The notes: generated by a model from the letters alone, not told the origin. Positions 48,895 through 61,274 are shown, counted from the first letter of the stretch. The stretch is 64,000 nt of DNA from Pogona vitticeps (GCF_051106095.1 NC_135793.1:2275501-2339500), one strand, 5' to 3'. Program-made: numbers and translations.

Positions 48895-51800
48895 CTATAA
48901 ACAGAAAGAAAAAAAAACACAGTCTTTCAGTTACTTACTGCATGACCCAATACAGTATCAGCTACAATTGCTTGTCTATCTAAATTACAGTGGGGTCTTG
49001 ACTTGAGAACTTAATCCGTATTGGAAGGCGGTTCTCAAGTCAAAAAGTTCTCAGGTCAAATCTGCATTTCCCATAGGAATGCATTGAAAACCATTTGATC
49101 CGTATCTGCTCTTTTCCGTCCATAGAATCTAATGGGAAGCTGCTATTCCGCCTTCAACCACTAGAGGTGGATATTTTGTTTCTTTTTTTCTTAGGTCCAG
49201 AAAGGTTCAGGGAAGGCAGGGAAAAGACAGTCCAGGCAGTACCAGGCAGTCCGAAGACTGTCTCCCAATCCACTCTCTAAACGCTGGGAGGAGTGAGGAA
49301 GCAGACAGGCACCCTTTTCACTGGCCAACAGTTAACTGAAAGTTCAAATTTTGCACTTTCCCTGCCTCCCACGTGGGTTTTTTTAAGTTCTTAACTCAAA
49401 TCTAAGTACTTAAGTCAAGTCAATATTTTCCTATGAGAGTGGTTCTTAAGTCAAAATGTTCTTAACTCGAGCCGTTCTTAAGTCAAGACCCCACTGTATA
49501 GCACTAATATATCTTGTCTATTGACTGCAACTTGAAATAATCAAAGAACAGTTCTTCATACATTTTTGTGTGTTCTTCATTCTTACTTCAGGAATAGGGA
49601 AATTAACCTGTAAACAAGAATTTCCCCCCATTTAATGAAAAAGTGTGGGAGCAAACAGATGGAAGGTAGATTGGTTCCTCTTTGTAATTCTTTGTATTCC
49701 TTGAAGTAAATTGGTAAGGATTCTGACTCTCAATAGCAAGCAAAGTTGCAATTTTTAAAAAAGAAAATTTAAATTAAAAAATTAAAAAATTAAAAATTAA
49801 TTTTTTAAAAAAATAGTCTTTTTCAAACTCAATGTTCTCATTTGCAAAATGAGAATATTGCTGTAATTAGTTTTCTGTGGCCAAGTCTTTATATAGCTTT
49901 ATTGATCATGATGGGATTGCTGACTTCCATGTGTCCTTTTCTCTTCCAATTGTACACACACCATGGTGGGTAATTGGATCTGCCCATCAGAACAATATTT
50001 TTTCTGTCCCACTCAAGCCTGAATTCCAGTTTTGCAGCTTTTTCATGTAGCTCTCATGGGGGACGTGGGTTGGGAGTGTAAATCCTGAAATTCTGACCTT
50101 CTGTATACCAACATAGATTTGACCTTTTTCTTCTGCTTCAGAGAGGAAATTTAATGTGCATAACTTAGATTCTACCTGTCTCTCAGAAAGTCGCAAGTGT
50201 GCAGCAAGTTCTGACTTCCGTCGAATTGTAATGTATCTGTTGTAGTGGAATTCCTTCTCCAGTTCTAATCTTTGATGGTCTGTGTAAACAACACGATACT
50301 TCTCTTTTGTTCTTGTTTTTCCTGTTTGGAAAAAACACACACAACAAAATCTACATAGGTATCCGTGAAAGATCAGGTGTGTCACTGAGAAGTATTCATC
50401 CTTGAGAACATCTAGCTGCCTAGAGTGGTGGCAATGACCAGATAGGCGGGTTATAAGGCGGGGTATAAATAGAATAACTAGAATAAATAAATAAATAAGT
50501 GTTATGCTGTAATCAGCCCAGCACTCTAGTTCAGCACTCTGTTCTGACAGTGGTCCACCAGATAACCATGGGAAAGCTATAGCAGGACAAAAAGTTAGTA
50601 GCATCCTCCTACTTGTGTTTTCCCACAGCTGGTACATAGAGGTATCACCAGACCAGATGTAGGAGGAAATATGTATCCTCCATGAACAAATAAAGTAGCC
50701 CTTATCCTCCATCAGCAAACAAAAAAGAAAAAGTGGTCATTGTGTAAAATCCCAGAACAAGAGTGAGTGGCATTTTAAAAATCAAATAAACTCTCAGAGC
50801 CAAAGAGCCCCAAAAACCCACAACAACCAAACTCTCAGTAACTTTTGAACCCTGCAGGAGTCTTTGCCAGTTTGGGCATTGCTGAGCTTGTGTGAGGTGG
50901 GCTACAGGGAGAAACAGAAAAGGCCAACTGTCTCAAAGTTCTGTAATGGAGGCTGCAACCCTGTACAGTCAGCTTATAGGTATTGAATTTCACCTCAGGG
51001 GATGTAAGTTTCCTTAACAATGGTTCATTTCTTTTGCAATGCCCAACCTGATGAAGAGTCTGCATCAGGCAGGAATTAGAAGCTAGCATGTTTCTGAGAC
51101 TTTTATGATCTAATTGGATTTGTTTTTGTATTTCTCCTCCATGAATTTGTCTGCTGCATTCAAAGGACAGAGTGTGAATGTATGTTGCCTCTTTAGGCCC
51201 ACACTTATAAAATCTAGGTTACCCATGAATGGTCTGGTTCAGATATAGGTTAACTAAAGCTTAGAGACAATAGGTTATAAATAATTACTTTTTGAATAAA
51301 AAGGAAGTAGTAAAGGTGTTATTTAAAATTGCACCTATTATAACAACTGAGTGATTACTAAAGGTGGATTGAAATGATAATAAATTAGCTTTTAAAAAGT
51401 AGCTTTTCATATTTGGAGCTTAACACACAGGTTGGCAGACAATCTGATGTCTCCTAGGTGTTTGTACTGCAGTTCTTATAAGCTGCTGCTAGCATAGCCA
51501 AAAGGTGTGGAGGGGTATGTAGCCACCAACACCTGCAGGAGACAAGGCAGCCTGCTTGTAATGAATCACTGGCCTCTCTCTTCTGGTGGTCATCTCTTGT
51601 GTATTCTCCTTGCTGAGGGAAATGTTACCTTTACTTATAAATAAGGAGGGAAGTCTTTGTACAGTAGTAATACAGGAGACAACATGATGGCACATTACCA
51701 GCAAAACTGCATTTACTCAATTTATATGCTTGGGTTGTATGCTTTGTAATCATGTTCCAGTCAAAGTATACAATAAAGGAGCCCCAAACGTGTATTTCTG

Positions 51801-54800
51801 GGGCTGAACTTTACATACAACAGAATTATTTTTGCAGAAATGAGAAAGGAAAGCTGAGAATTGCAGAATGTTGGAAGAGAAAATAGTTCATGGAGATTAA
51901 GTTAACCAAACTACTTTTGAAACACCCAAAAGAGAAGAGAGATTTTTTAATGAAATTTGCTCAGATTAACATGTATAGCTACTAATTTAGGAATAATTAC
52001 CATCTAAAAATTCAGCATATCACACTGGAGTGGGGAGGGTAGTGACCCATGTACCTTTTTATTCTGTTGTCTCGATTCTAACTGTTGGTGGCTAAATTCA
52101 AGAGAAATAGCTCTTGATTTTACAGTGAACAGAATCCTATTGGTGTTATGTGAGATTTGCATAACTTGCTGCAGCTAAGTGTAAGAACTGACAAGTTGCT
52201 AGAGCATATATCTCAGGCATGTGGCTGATCATGTATCAAATTGTGCAGTCAAGGTTCATCCCAACACCTAATCAATAAACTGCAGCAAGTTATGCACAGC
52301 CTTGCAAGAGCATCAGTATTACTGCAGCTATGATCTCTAAAAGAAGTAGGGGGTCAGATGGTGCTTTAGATGAGATTTCCTTCAGTCTTAAAACTGTCCT
52401 TGGGTAACTCTTCAAATGGAGAACTACTCTCTGTAAGTGCAGCCCACATGGCCACCGTAATGAGCATGTAAAAGGATAAGCTTTGTTTTGGAGGGGGGGG
52501 ATTCTACAATGGAAATGCATTGTTTTGCTGTGCTGATTCATTATAAGGGGTCGTTTGTAGTGTTTTGTGGCAAATCAGGTTGTTCACACAGTGTAAATCT
52601 GCTCACCTGGGGCTTGGCCTATCTTAGGATACTCCACTTAATCTAGCAGTCTGTGACTCAGCAAGCCAAAGCTTTTGGGGGCTGGAAGTGAGAGGGCACC
52701 TTCCTCATTGGTCATAAAATTCATAGAGCATTTCTTCTGACAATAAAAACAAAGAGAGGGCTTCTTTATTTACTGTGAAAATCATCACCCTTTCCGGCAA
52801 TATAACTGCTAAAGAAAGGGAGAAGGAAAAGAGAAGGGGGCATATCAAAGCAGAAGTGTTAAAAGAAGGTCTGTTGCTTAATATGGGAGATGGTCCTCTG
52901 AACTGAAGGACAATGGAACTAAAGATCAAGGAGGGGATGTAGACCTCACAACTAGTTTACAAAGCAAAATAGATTAGCATTAAGACTACCTCTGGCTCTC
53001 CCTGTCTTCTCAGCTTGTGAGTAGCTTCTGTTTTACATCAGTTAACATCCTCCTTGTCACTCAGATTTGTCTGTGTCTGTGCATTTTGCAGTTTGATGGA
53101 AGAGACTTTGTCGGTGTTCTGAGTCATGCAACTGAGCTTTAATTATACCAGAGAAGTAGCTTTGAAGCCACAGAGAAGTGGCTGGGAACATAATCTGGAC
53201 AAGATCTTGAATTCAGCTGCTAGGAGGAACTAATGTGATAGTTGAACTTGTTACAGAGACTATGGGAGGCTTTAAATTTGCCATTTATCTTTGTTTAACA
53301 CATAGCTTGACCTTTTATTTGAAACAAAGTGTAAATGTATATTTTAAAAAGTTTTCTGGTACCATAGAGACAAATTTATTTTCATGCAAGCTTTCTTAGA
53401 GGTACAACAAAACTCTTCTTGTTCTGCTGAAGCAGACTAATATGGTAACATATCTCAAATTTGCTGAAAATAGAATTAAGAATTCACAGTCCTTTCATGA
53501 CACCCACATCTAATGCCTGAGGTGGCTTCTTCATTCCAGCTTATTGTAAGGCCCTCCCTGCTCTTACCAAATGTTTCCAACAAGGCCCTGCACAAACTGA
53601 GATTAAAACACACTCAGGATATGCACAGAAACACACACCATAGTTTGTGGTGCAGGGGAAAGCCAGAGCTTGGAAGCATTACTTCTTTTTTTGACTACAA
53701 CTCCAGAGTATACAGATAGCATAGTTATAGTAACATGATGGCAAAAGGAGGGGGTGAGATTCAAAGTGATGTGAAACATATATCTATGGTAGCATCTCAA
53801 CACCATTTGAGTGTCAGCTGTTTCTCAGGGGAATAATTGTTATTTAAAGACAGGAGAAGTGCTCAGCAGTTTCCAGCCTACCTCACAGAGAGTGAGTTGG
53901 AGTATCATTTGGAAACCTCTGGTCTCATGTGTACATATAGTCCCAAAGTGTAGTAGGTAGCACAGTGGGTACTCAATTAACTTTAAGAAGCAGTTGAACC
54001 ACAAGGGGAAATGTGGCCATTAGCTGCATTAATTACCAAGTCTTTGCAGCAGTATTAGACATAGTAATGTTTAAAAAATCTTAATCTTATGGGAATGTTT
54101 ACAATATTGTGTAAGATTCTGCCTACACAATCTCTAAAAGGCCATTGTAGGGCTGGAAAATGTTCAGCTGGCAGCTGAAGTTATCGAGGAATTAGAGCCT
54201 TCTCCCTACCAGAAAAAAGGAGGTGAAAAAAAGCTAATAAAATTAGTCTAAAACTTTGTTTTAGGGATTATTGTTAAAGTTTTTTAAAGACATTTGGAGA
54301 GCTAAGACTTTATGAACATCTATAAAGTGGTGTTAGATTAAAAGTTTTTCTTACTTGTTCATGATATTGAGGCTTGGAGAAGGATATAGAAAAAAGACAG
54401 CTTAATATAACATATTTTTAATATTGGTTAAAATTGGTTGCTGCAAGAGGAGTTAGTTGCTTCTTATTTTGGGTGGTCTTTAAATGATTCAGTTAATTCT
54501 TGGGTAGAGGTCTATAAGAGCTTAACCACAACAAACTAAATGATGCTTCCACAAGCAAAGATGCTGAATTTGAGAGAGTGGGAATCAGAGAAGAGGGCAC
54601 AGCAGCCATATCATGTACTGATTTTCTTTAAAAATCTGTTTTGATAGATGAACACTTTTCTCTATCTGCTTGGAACTGCATTGGTCCTGCACGGACTTGC
54701 AAAAAAAAAAAAAAAAGGTAGTCCTTTTGTTTGGAGAAACTAGAGAACATTCTGTTCTGTTCTGTTTGTAAAGTTCTGTTTGCTCTCTGAGGCATCCTCC

Positions 54801-57397
54801 ATAAATTCATATTTTTAAAATTCAGAGCAAAGGTCACCATGTCTAATATGGCCAGTTTCCTACCAAGGATGTTTATGACTACTGGAAAAGTGTAATTGTG
54901 AGCTTCAGAGAGGCTCACATCATTCTCCTGGGTAATTTTACAATCCAGGAGGATTTTGCTCATACTCAGTAGAAAACTACTGGCACACCCAATATTATAG
55001 GCAGGAACAAGAAGACTGAAGGGGACTGAAATTTGGTTTTGGACTCAATAGGACTTATTAAGTACTTCATCTGGAGTTTGGATTGGATTAAAGAAAAGAA
55101 GGTCTAAGCCCTGCTATAGCTATCTCTTTGCTGCAAGTTGCAAAGACTTTGTGCTAAAATCTAAAATATATAAAAAGCAGACTGAAAAATTGACAGGTAA
55201 CCTAAGAGGAGGTAGTTGTTCAGAGCAAAAAAAATTGATATTGTCTTTGATGGGGATTGCAGTTCACAAATGTTCATGCTGTAATAAATGTGTTATCCTT
55301 TGAGATATTACAGGACTCAGTTGGTTTTTCTGTAACAAACCAAAATAGCTATCAGGGGGAAAAAAAGAGATTCTCTCTAATAAATACAGATGACTGGAGC
55401 ATTTCATATATAATAGGGAGATCGTAACTTTATAATAGGTGAACATTTTGATTGTCTTTTTAATATTTGTATATCTGAATATTCCAGAGTACCAGAGTTT
55501 ATCTGTTGGATTAACTAAGATGACTTATTGGTGCATAGTTCTATAATTATTTTAACAAGCTAAAAGTGTACAAGACTGTTTCCCCTTGCTCAATATCACC
55601 CTTATTTTTAAAAATGATTTCAAGTGCTTCTGATTCATTTGCAATCCTAATATCATTTATTCCCTTATGGAATATCAGATTTTATACCTAAAACTTTTTT
55701 TTACCACTCTTGTGAGCAATGAAACCAGAGCTCTCTGAAGAAACTCAGAAAATGTGAGATAATATGCTTTTTTATGAATCTCTTTGCAAACAGAATTTTG
55801 CAATTGATTCAGTCATTGTTCTATAGATACTTGTACCTATGTCAAGATTAGAATTATTTAGTAATTTATCAATACTACTCCCCTCTCCCTATATCTTTAT
55901 TGAAGTCTGTTTCCTGAGGGACTGAGATATGCTTTATAGTTGTCATACTTTATGACTGTCATGTTGTTATTAAAATTCCAGAAGAGTAGTCTATCTAGAG
56001 ATAAAGTGATTTGTGTAACTGGTTGAATGTGTCAAATTCCTGCATTCTTTGGGAGCATCCAGCATTTTAAGATGAAGGAGGCCCTTTCATCTGGTGTTTC
56101 CATTTGAAATGTTAATGTAAGAAACTCTGTAACTTAACATATAATCAGGATCTGATGCTACAGACCTTCTTCAAAAGTAAAGATTTAAGTAACTACAACA
56201 GTAAACGCTGGTGAAAAACCACTTCGTCAGAGTACTAGAAAATGTGAATAGTTTATTCTTTCATAGGGGAGAGTGGATTGTATCCAAGTTGAGTTGCAAT
56301 TAGAACAGGCCTGCTAAAGTAAATGATTCTTATGTTCAATTCCAGTTATTTCAATGGATCTTTTTAAGGTAAATCTGGATCCAGTCCAGTATTAACAGAT
56401 AGCATTTTTAAAAGTCTCATGCATTTCAGTCCTGCTGATTCTCTGAGTTTACCTTATCCAGCCCAGTATTAACAGATAGCATTTTTAAAAGTCATGCATA
56501 ACTTCAGTCCTTCTGGTTTTCCTACGTCTACCCCAGTTTAATACTGGGATCAAACCAGTATTAAAAATGCACATTTATGTTTGTAATAGTATGCACACTT
56601 ACCCATAAAAATGCACATTTATGTTTGTAATAGTATGCACACTTACCCAGAAACCTTCCCAGTAAGCATACATGATGCTACTGAAGTTTGTATTAGAGTA
56701 TTTTCTAATGTTTCTGCTGTTTCTTTTTTTCTTCCCTCAGAAAAGCTCGTTTTTCTAAATAAGGCATGTGATAATTTGCCATTTCTTCCTATACTGATGT
56801 CAGAAGGACAATAAATCTAAGGCATCATTCAAAAGCACAAACAGCAGATGAAAGAGTGATAGTGAGAAAATCTTTTCCATCCTGGAGAAGAATCTCCCTT
56901 TCTCTTTTGAAGATGGGTGGCTGAGGGAATTAACCTAAGAAGCTTAGACAGTGCTTTAATATAAATGTGGTCCTTGCCAACATACCTGTTGAAGTGGACT
57001 GGACTGTTTTCCTCATCCATTCGTAAGAGCTGTGTCTTTGGTTGTGTGGAGAGATTTGCTCTGTGTTAATTGTATCTACAGATGGTAAAGCCCTTGAGCC
57101 AACAGGATCCAGGCCACTGTAATCAGCAGAACTGTAAGAAACCTGCCCGGGAGAAGATCCATTCATATGTGCTGGTGTCACCGTGCTGGAGGGTCCTGGA
57201 TCATAAGCATTCCAATCCTCCCTTTGCAGGCCATAATGGGCTCCCCATGCCCCTGAAGGTTGTCCACGGCTGTCCATACTTTGCATGTGATGGAATCCCA
57301 TGTAATCCGCATAAGATGTGCTAGAGGCAAAGTTTTGTGCTGGCAGGTTGTTGCTGCTGGTGTTGCTGTTGTTGCACCTTATGGATCCTGGATACAT
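48619..57397 (-). CDS. CDX4: CDX4: caudal-type homeobox transcription factor (277 aa from the downstream Met)
   Basis: Three coding exons (412, 146 and 276 bp) with GT-AG junctions give 277 residues. Exon 1 carries [27 protein letters not shown] and [15 protein letters not shown]. The WMRK motif (W127) precedes the homeodomain (143-202), [18 protein letters not shown] to [14 protein letters not shown], split after RQ as in other CDX genes. A 14-Pro run occupies 244-257. CDX proteins pattern the posterior axis, activate Hox genes and support blood and gut development. CDX4 rather than CDX1/2 is inferred from linkage to CHIC1, the WMRKTVQ motif and the exon 3 SIQSD element. Oddities: the usual upstream start is followed by an in-frame TAG, and homeodomain position 39 is Arg. 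Confidence 0.96.
48988..49496. mobile_element. Non-autonomous Tc1/mariner-type (Tigger/pogo-like) DNA transposon
   Basis: About 509 bp, bounded by inverted ends CAGTGGGGTCTTGACTTGAG and (other end, complemented) CAGTGGGGTCTTGACTTAAG, each next to a TA dinucleotide target duplication. Sub-terminal inverted copies of TTCTCAAGTCAAAA/TTCTTAAGTCAAAA follow. No transposase frame is present. It lies in CDX4 intron 2, its end only 93 bp from the exon 3 acceptor. Confidence 0.88.
50176..50321 (-). CDS. CDX4: CDX4 coding exon 2 (homeodomain N-terminal part)
   Basis: Encodes [20 protein letters not shown] through [20 protein letters not shown] to LSERQ. Acceptor AAACAG, donor GTAGAA. 146 bp, the usual size for CDX exon 2. 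Confidence 0.98.
50405..50495 (+). repeat. LINE 3' tail fragment
   Basis: Reads CTGCCTAGAGTGGTGGCAAT, GGCGGGGTATAAATAGAATA and then ATAAATAAATAAATAA, the common reptile LINE tail. It lies in CDX4 intron 1 next to exon 2. Confidence 0.6.
50496..52140. other. CDX4 intron 1, exon 2-proximal part
   Basis: No exon or clear repeat. AT-rich. Confidence 0.5.
52141..52322 (+). repeat. MITE-like repeat with perfect 17-bp inverted ends
   Basis: TGCATAACTTGCTGCAG at 52158-52174 is perfectly inverted at 52280-52296, giving a 139-bp unit. Homology to the 44719-44887 copy extends slightly beyond both ends, so the true element may be a little longer. No coding capacity. Confidence 0.7.
52700..52880 (+). 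repeat. Unclassified dispersed repeat, copy 2
   Basis: Second copy of the repeat at 32700-32907, the same orientation, sharing CACCCTTTCCGGCAATATAA exactly. It lies in CDX4 intron 1. Confidence 0.75.
52881..56379. other. CDX4 intron 1, middle part
   Basis: AT-rich intron. A dispersed-repeat piece lies near 53375-53450 and a 16-base A-run near 54702. No exon seen. Confidence 0.5.
56380..56532 (+). repeat. Imperfect tandem duplication (about 77 bp x 2)
   Basis: Copies 56380-56456 and 56457-56532 share CAGTATTAACAGATAGCATT then TTTAAAAGTC, and differ by small indels afterwards. They lie in CDX4 intron 1, about 450 bp from exon 1. Confidence 0.85.
56562..56649 (+). repeat. Tandem duplication (44 bp x 2), nearly perfect
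   Basis: Unit TAAAAATGCACATTTATGTT plus GTAATAGTATGCACACTTAC occurs at 56562-56605 and 56606-56649. It lies about 340 bp from CDX4 exon 1. Confidence 0.9.
56986..57397 (-). CDS. CDX4: CDX4 coding exon 1
   Basis: 137 codons plus one base, from [12 protein letters not shown] to [13 protein letters not shown]. Donor GTATGT. The start shown is the first Met after the in-frame stop, with A at -3. The conserved upstream Met lies at 57433-57431. Confidence 0.9.
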
Positions 57398-57419
57398 ACT
57401 GACTTCCCCCCCCAAAGGC

Positions 57420-57600
57420 TAGCTCACATACATGATGTTCATCTCTTGGCTTTGTCTTGCCAAGCCATCCTGCTCAACTCTTTTGATCTCACACCCCCTC
57501 CTCTTTCTCTCACTCTCTCTTTTCTAGCCCCAACTGCCTCTATAAATGACTCATGCTAGTCCTGAGGTCTCTTTACTACACATGATTAACAATGGTATTA
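57420..57600 (-). promoter_or_regulatory. CDX4: Putative CDX4 proximal promoter
   Basis: Minus strand reads TTTATAG (57546-57540), which fits both a weak TATA box and a CDX-type site. Immediately upstream is a perfect AP-1 site TGAGTCA (57553-57547). A near-match to a TCF/LEF site (GATCAAAAG, about 57480-57488) lies downstream. CDX genes in other vertebrates respond to Wnt and to CDX proteins; whether these sites do so is inference. Confidence 0.4.
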
Positions 57601-60600
57601 CCAGGTGCTTGGGCTAACAGTTACTAAGGTCCTGCCTGATGTCACAGCTAACTGGCTGCTCCCAAACAACATTTGCATTCAAATGAAGGGTTGTCCATCC
57701 CTAGAACCCCACCTTGCTGCCAACGTGAGTGTTTCCTGTCTCAGGAGCCCTTTCCATGTCCTGGCCCAGCCCTTTCCCAAGCTTCTTGGTGGACTGGATG
57801 TGGATTCCACTTTTGTAGGTATTTATGCAAACAAATAAATAGCACCAGTGAAACACTGTTCATCTCATGGTGATACTCGACCTCTAACCCATGAGGGGTT
57901 AAGCTGTAATACATTGATAAAGTCTTTAAAGAGCCACAAGACTTAGATTTTTTTTTTGGTTGCAACTGCCTAACACTATTTCCCTTTACAGAAATTATGC
58001 ATACAATTGCAGTAAAAAGAGCAGAGAGTCCTCCAGTACCTTGAAAATTAACCAATGTATTGCGATATAAGCAGTTGTGGAATCATCAGATACATCATGA
58101 ATCTCTTCTGTAAAACCTTAGATTTTAAGTAAGGTCAGAGTGGCTCTCATTTGATCCATGAAGATGAATGTTGTATTCTGGAAAAGCTTTCTTACTTTAC
58201 ATTTAAATAAGATTGTTCTCATCAGTGAGTTTAGGATTTTATCAAAAAATATCATGTCTGTTTAAAAGAATGTGCCCTTTCTGCCAAAGTAGCAGAATGT
58301 GTCATGTTTAATTTTTTCTTATCTTTTTGAATTGAAGTTTCCATGATTTGATCCTGAGAACCAATAACTCACACAATTAACGTTACTATTTCAAAAGTAC
58401 TCTTTGGTATAAAAAGCTGTGTTGATGATGTTGGTATTTGCTTTTATCAGGTGTGAGTGTTACCATTGGTTTCATTTCAGCAGTGTGGCTGTGTGAGAGT
58501 CCCAGTGAGGTAGGCCCTCTCCAATATCACAGAAACATCAAAAGGCCAGAAGAGAAATCTCCCGGAGGAGCCGGGGAGGAGATGGTTGCTTGAGCCTGGG
58601 AGCAAGAGTCTTTTCCTGCAAGCCCATGGGGAGGGGTGGGTAATGCAAAGGATGACCTATCAGAACAATGTTATCAGCACAGTGATTACAGTGGTCTTTC
58701 ATCTTTTTTTTTTTTAATGAAGGGGATCTGTATCTTTAAAATGAATACCTGAAGACCATTGAATGGTGTGAAAAACTGGTTTCCTGGCTAAAGATATAAG
58801 CACCCTTATAAAGTCTTTATCTCTGGTTGACCCCAAGTGCTCAGAAGAGCTTAGTACAGATTTTCTAAATGTCATCTGAAAAGCAGAGGGAGTGGCAGCA
58901 GCAGTGCTTGTTGTACCCAGCCTATATGGAACCCCTGCTTCATGGTCTCCTTCCAAGGGGACTGAGATTACTTTAATAATGGCAAGTACGGTATGTAAAA
59001 CAGAGTTTTTCACATGCTTGGGTGTTATGTTTAATCTGGGTTATTGGTTCCTATGTAAGAAAAATTTACCACATGTTTGCTCTGTCCTTCCCATTGGGGA
59101 AGAAAAATAGAATCTAGGTCCTATAGGAAAATAAAGCTTAGGGGGTTCAGTGCACAGTTCCCCACCTCTGTTTTCTCCTCAAGGCAATCCTGATGTACTA
59201 CCCAATGAATTTGGCTAAGCTGGAATTTGAACCCAGATCTTCCCAGTAGTCAATCAAATTAGGATTAATATGTTTTAATAGGCATTAACATTTGGGGCTG
59301 CAGCTGACTGTATCAGATGGCTAGTGTAGCTTACATCAAATAAAATACCTTAATATTCAAGGTGCTACAGGACTTTGGTATGTTTTTGCTACAACAGACC
59401 AACACAGAGGCTGCCTTGGAAGCAACTCATTTTTCCCCCAGCCTGGTGCCCTGTAGATACAGTGGTTAGAGATGATGTTGGGAGGTGCAGTCCAACAAAC
59501 CAGGAGGACACCAGATTGGTGAGGTTGCTGTACTACACGTTGGCATGCTAAGGACCCTCCCCCAAACAACCTGACTGGACGTACGCTCTTATGCTGTCCT
59601 GTCTGAAGATACGAGGGCACATTTAGTGTCCATGGTGGAAACGAGGGGCGAGGGAGATTTTAAAAAATAGTACCCAGTCTGGTGGGGATAATTTGGCTTA
59701 GGGTTTTTTACCCTTTTGAATGCCTGTGGCATTTTTGCCTATTTGGACAAAACCTAAAGAATTCCATGTCACACTGTCTTTAGTAAAAAAAAAAAAGTTA
59801 AGCATGCTAAGAATAGTTCAAATGAGATTAAAGGTTCTAGATCATGATTTTTAAGCAATTCAATTGGTAATGAATATACAAAATAAATCCATCTGAATAT
59901 GAATGACTGAGAATGAATTAAGAACTCTTCTTACATGTTATGGAAATATGTCTACCACAGGTCTGTCTCATTTTAAACATTTGTATAAATATATTATGTG
60001 CTTAAAGCTGTAAAGGATTATTCTTAATAACAATAAGAGAGGAATGAAGACACTAGGGCTTTTAAAGGAGTGGTACAAATTGTCTTCACACTACCTCCTG
60101 ATGAACAAGCAAAACACAGGAGAAAGAACTGGAAAAAAACAGCCCATTAATGATGTGATACTGATTATAGCACCTTTATGAATGAGCTGACACATTGAGG
60201 GAAAGTTTGTGTTAAACAGATGAGAAGTGTAATGAGTAACTGGTGAAGGATTTTTTTCTTTTTCAGTTCCTGCATTTTAACACCTGCCCCAAGAATAAGA
60301 GAAGATTGGCTGTCTTTTTTCTGAAATAAGCAGGATCTCTGCGCAATATAATGGTGTTTGCAAATGGCATTCTAAATATCTTCTTAAGGTGCACTTGCAG
60401 CGATTTTCAAATCCATGCATGTGTTTCCAGCTTTGACTTTTGCAATCTTGCAACATTGGCATTAGAGCAGAAACTGCATTGGACTACATTTCCCATAGTC
60501 CCTATTAAGATGATAATCATTGAACTCATCTTGGGAAAGGCTATTTTAGAGCCTTGAGGTGAAAATCTCTGTATTATATCTGCACATAAGATAGATTGTT

Positions 60601-61270
60601 ATCAGTGTGTAATAACATTGTAGTTTGCACCCTGAGCACATTTCAGGAAAGGCCAACAATAAATGCTACTCAGTAACAAACAAATGCATATACAAAATAT
60701 CATATGCTATTTCTTACAGCTTTTTTTTATTTATTTGTCTTAGTTATAGGTTACCTTTCTCCGAAAAAGGGGGTTCAGGGTGGCTTATAAGGGGAATCCT
60801 GATAACAGTATAATGAGGAAAGGGAGGAGAGATTTGACATACTGTGTGCGTTTTTTTTTTACAATGCCCAGTTCCATGTCTTCTGCAACAAACCATCTTA
60901 ACTTCAGAAACAATCTTGCAGGCATTTTGTCAGTTGACAGGTAAAACCACAGAGTGCCACAGTTCACACTTTGTAGAGTTTTGCCAATGATTGCTGGTTT
61001 ATAAATGTTTGGGGGACAGATAAATTGCCATTAAAAATCAGGCTATCTTTTGGAAGGCAAAATAACTTAAGGCACTATTGCTGTTTATTTGGAGGTATTT
61101 GTAGCAACGGAGGAAGTGCACAGTCTCTCAGTGGTGAAGCAGAATGTGGTAGCACCAACTGCCATCTTCTGGAAGTAATAATGTAATGGCAACTGCCTTT
61201 TAATGGCCATTCAAGGGGGCGGGGAGAGATTGATTTTATTACATTTTGCCCCGTATATCCTTTTGGTAAC
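57601..61270. other. CDX4 upstream region
   Basis: No gene recognised. Old repeat pieces are present: near 57985-58200, a tRNA-like TTTGAACCCAGATCTTCC at about 59227, and GGTGCTACAGGACT ... CAACAGACCAACACAG at about 59360-59410. In other vertebrates CDX4 enhancers lie upstream, but none can be identified by eye. Confidence 0.5.
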
Positions 61271-61274
61271 CCTT

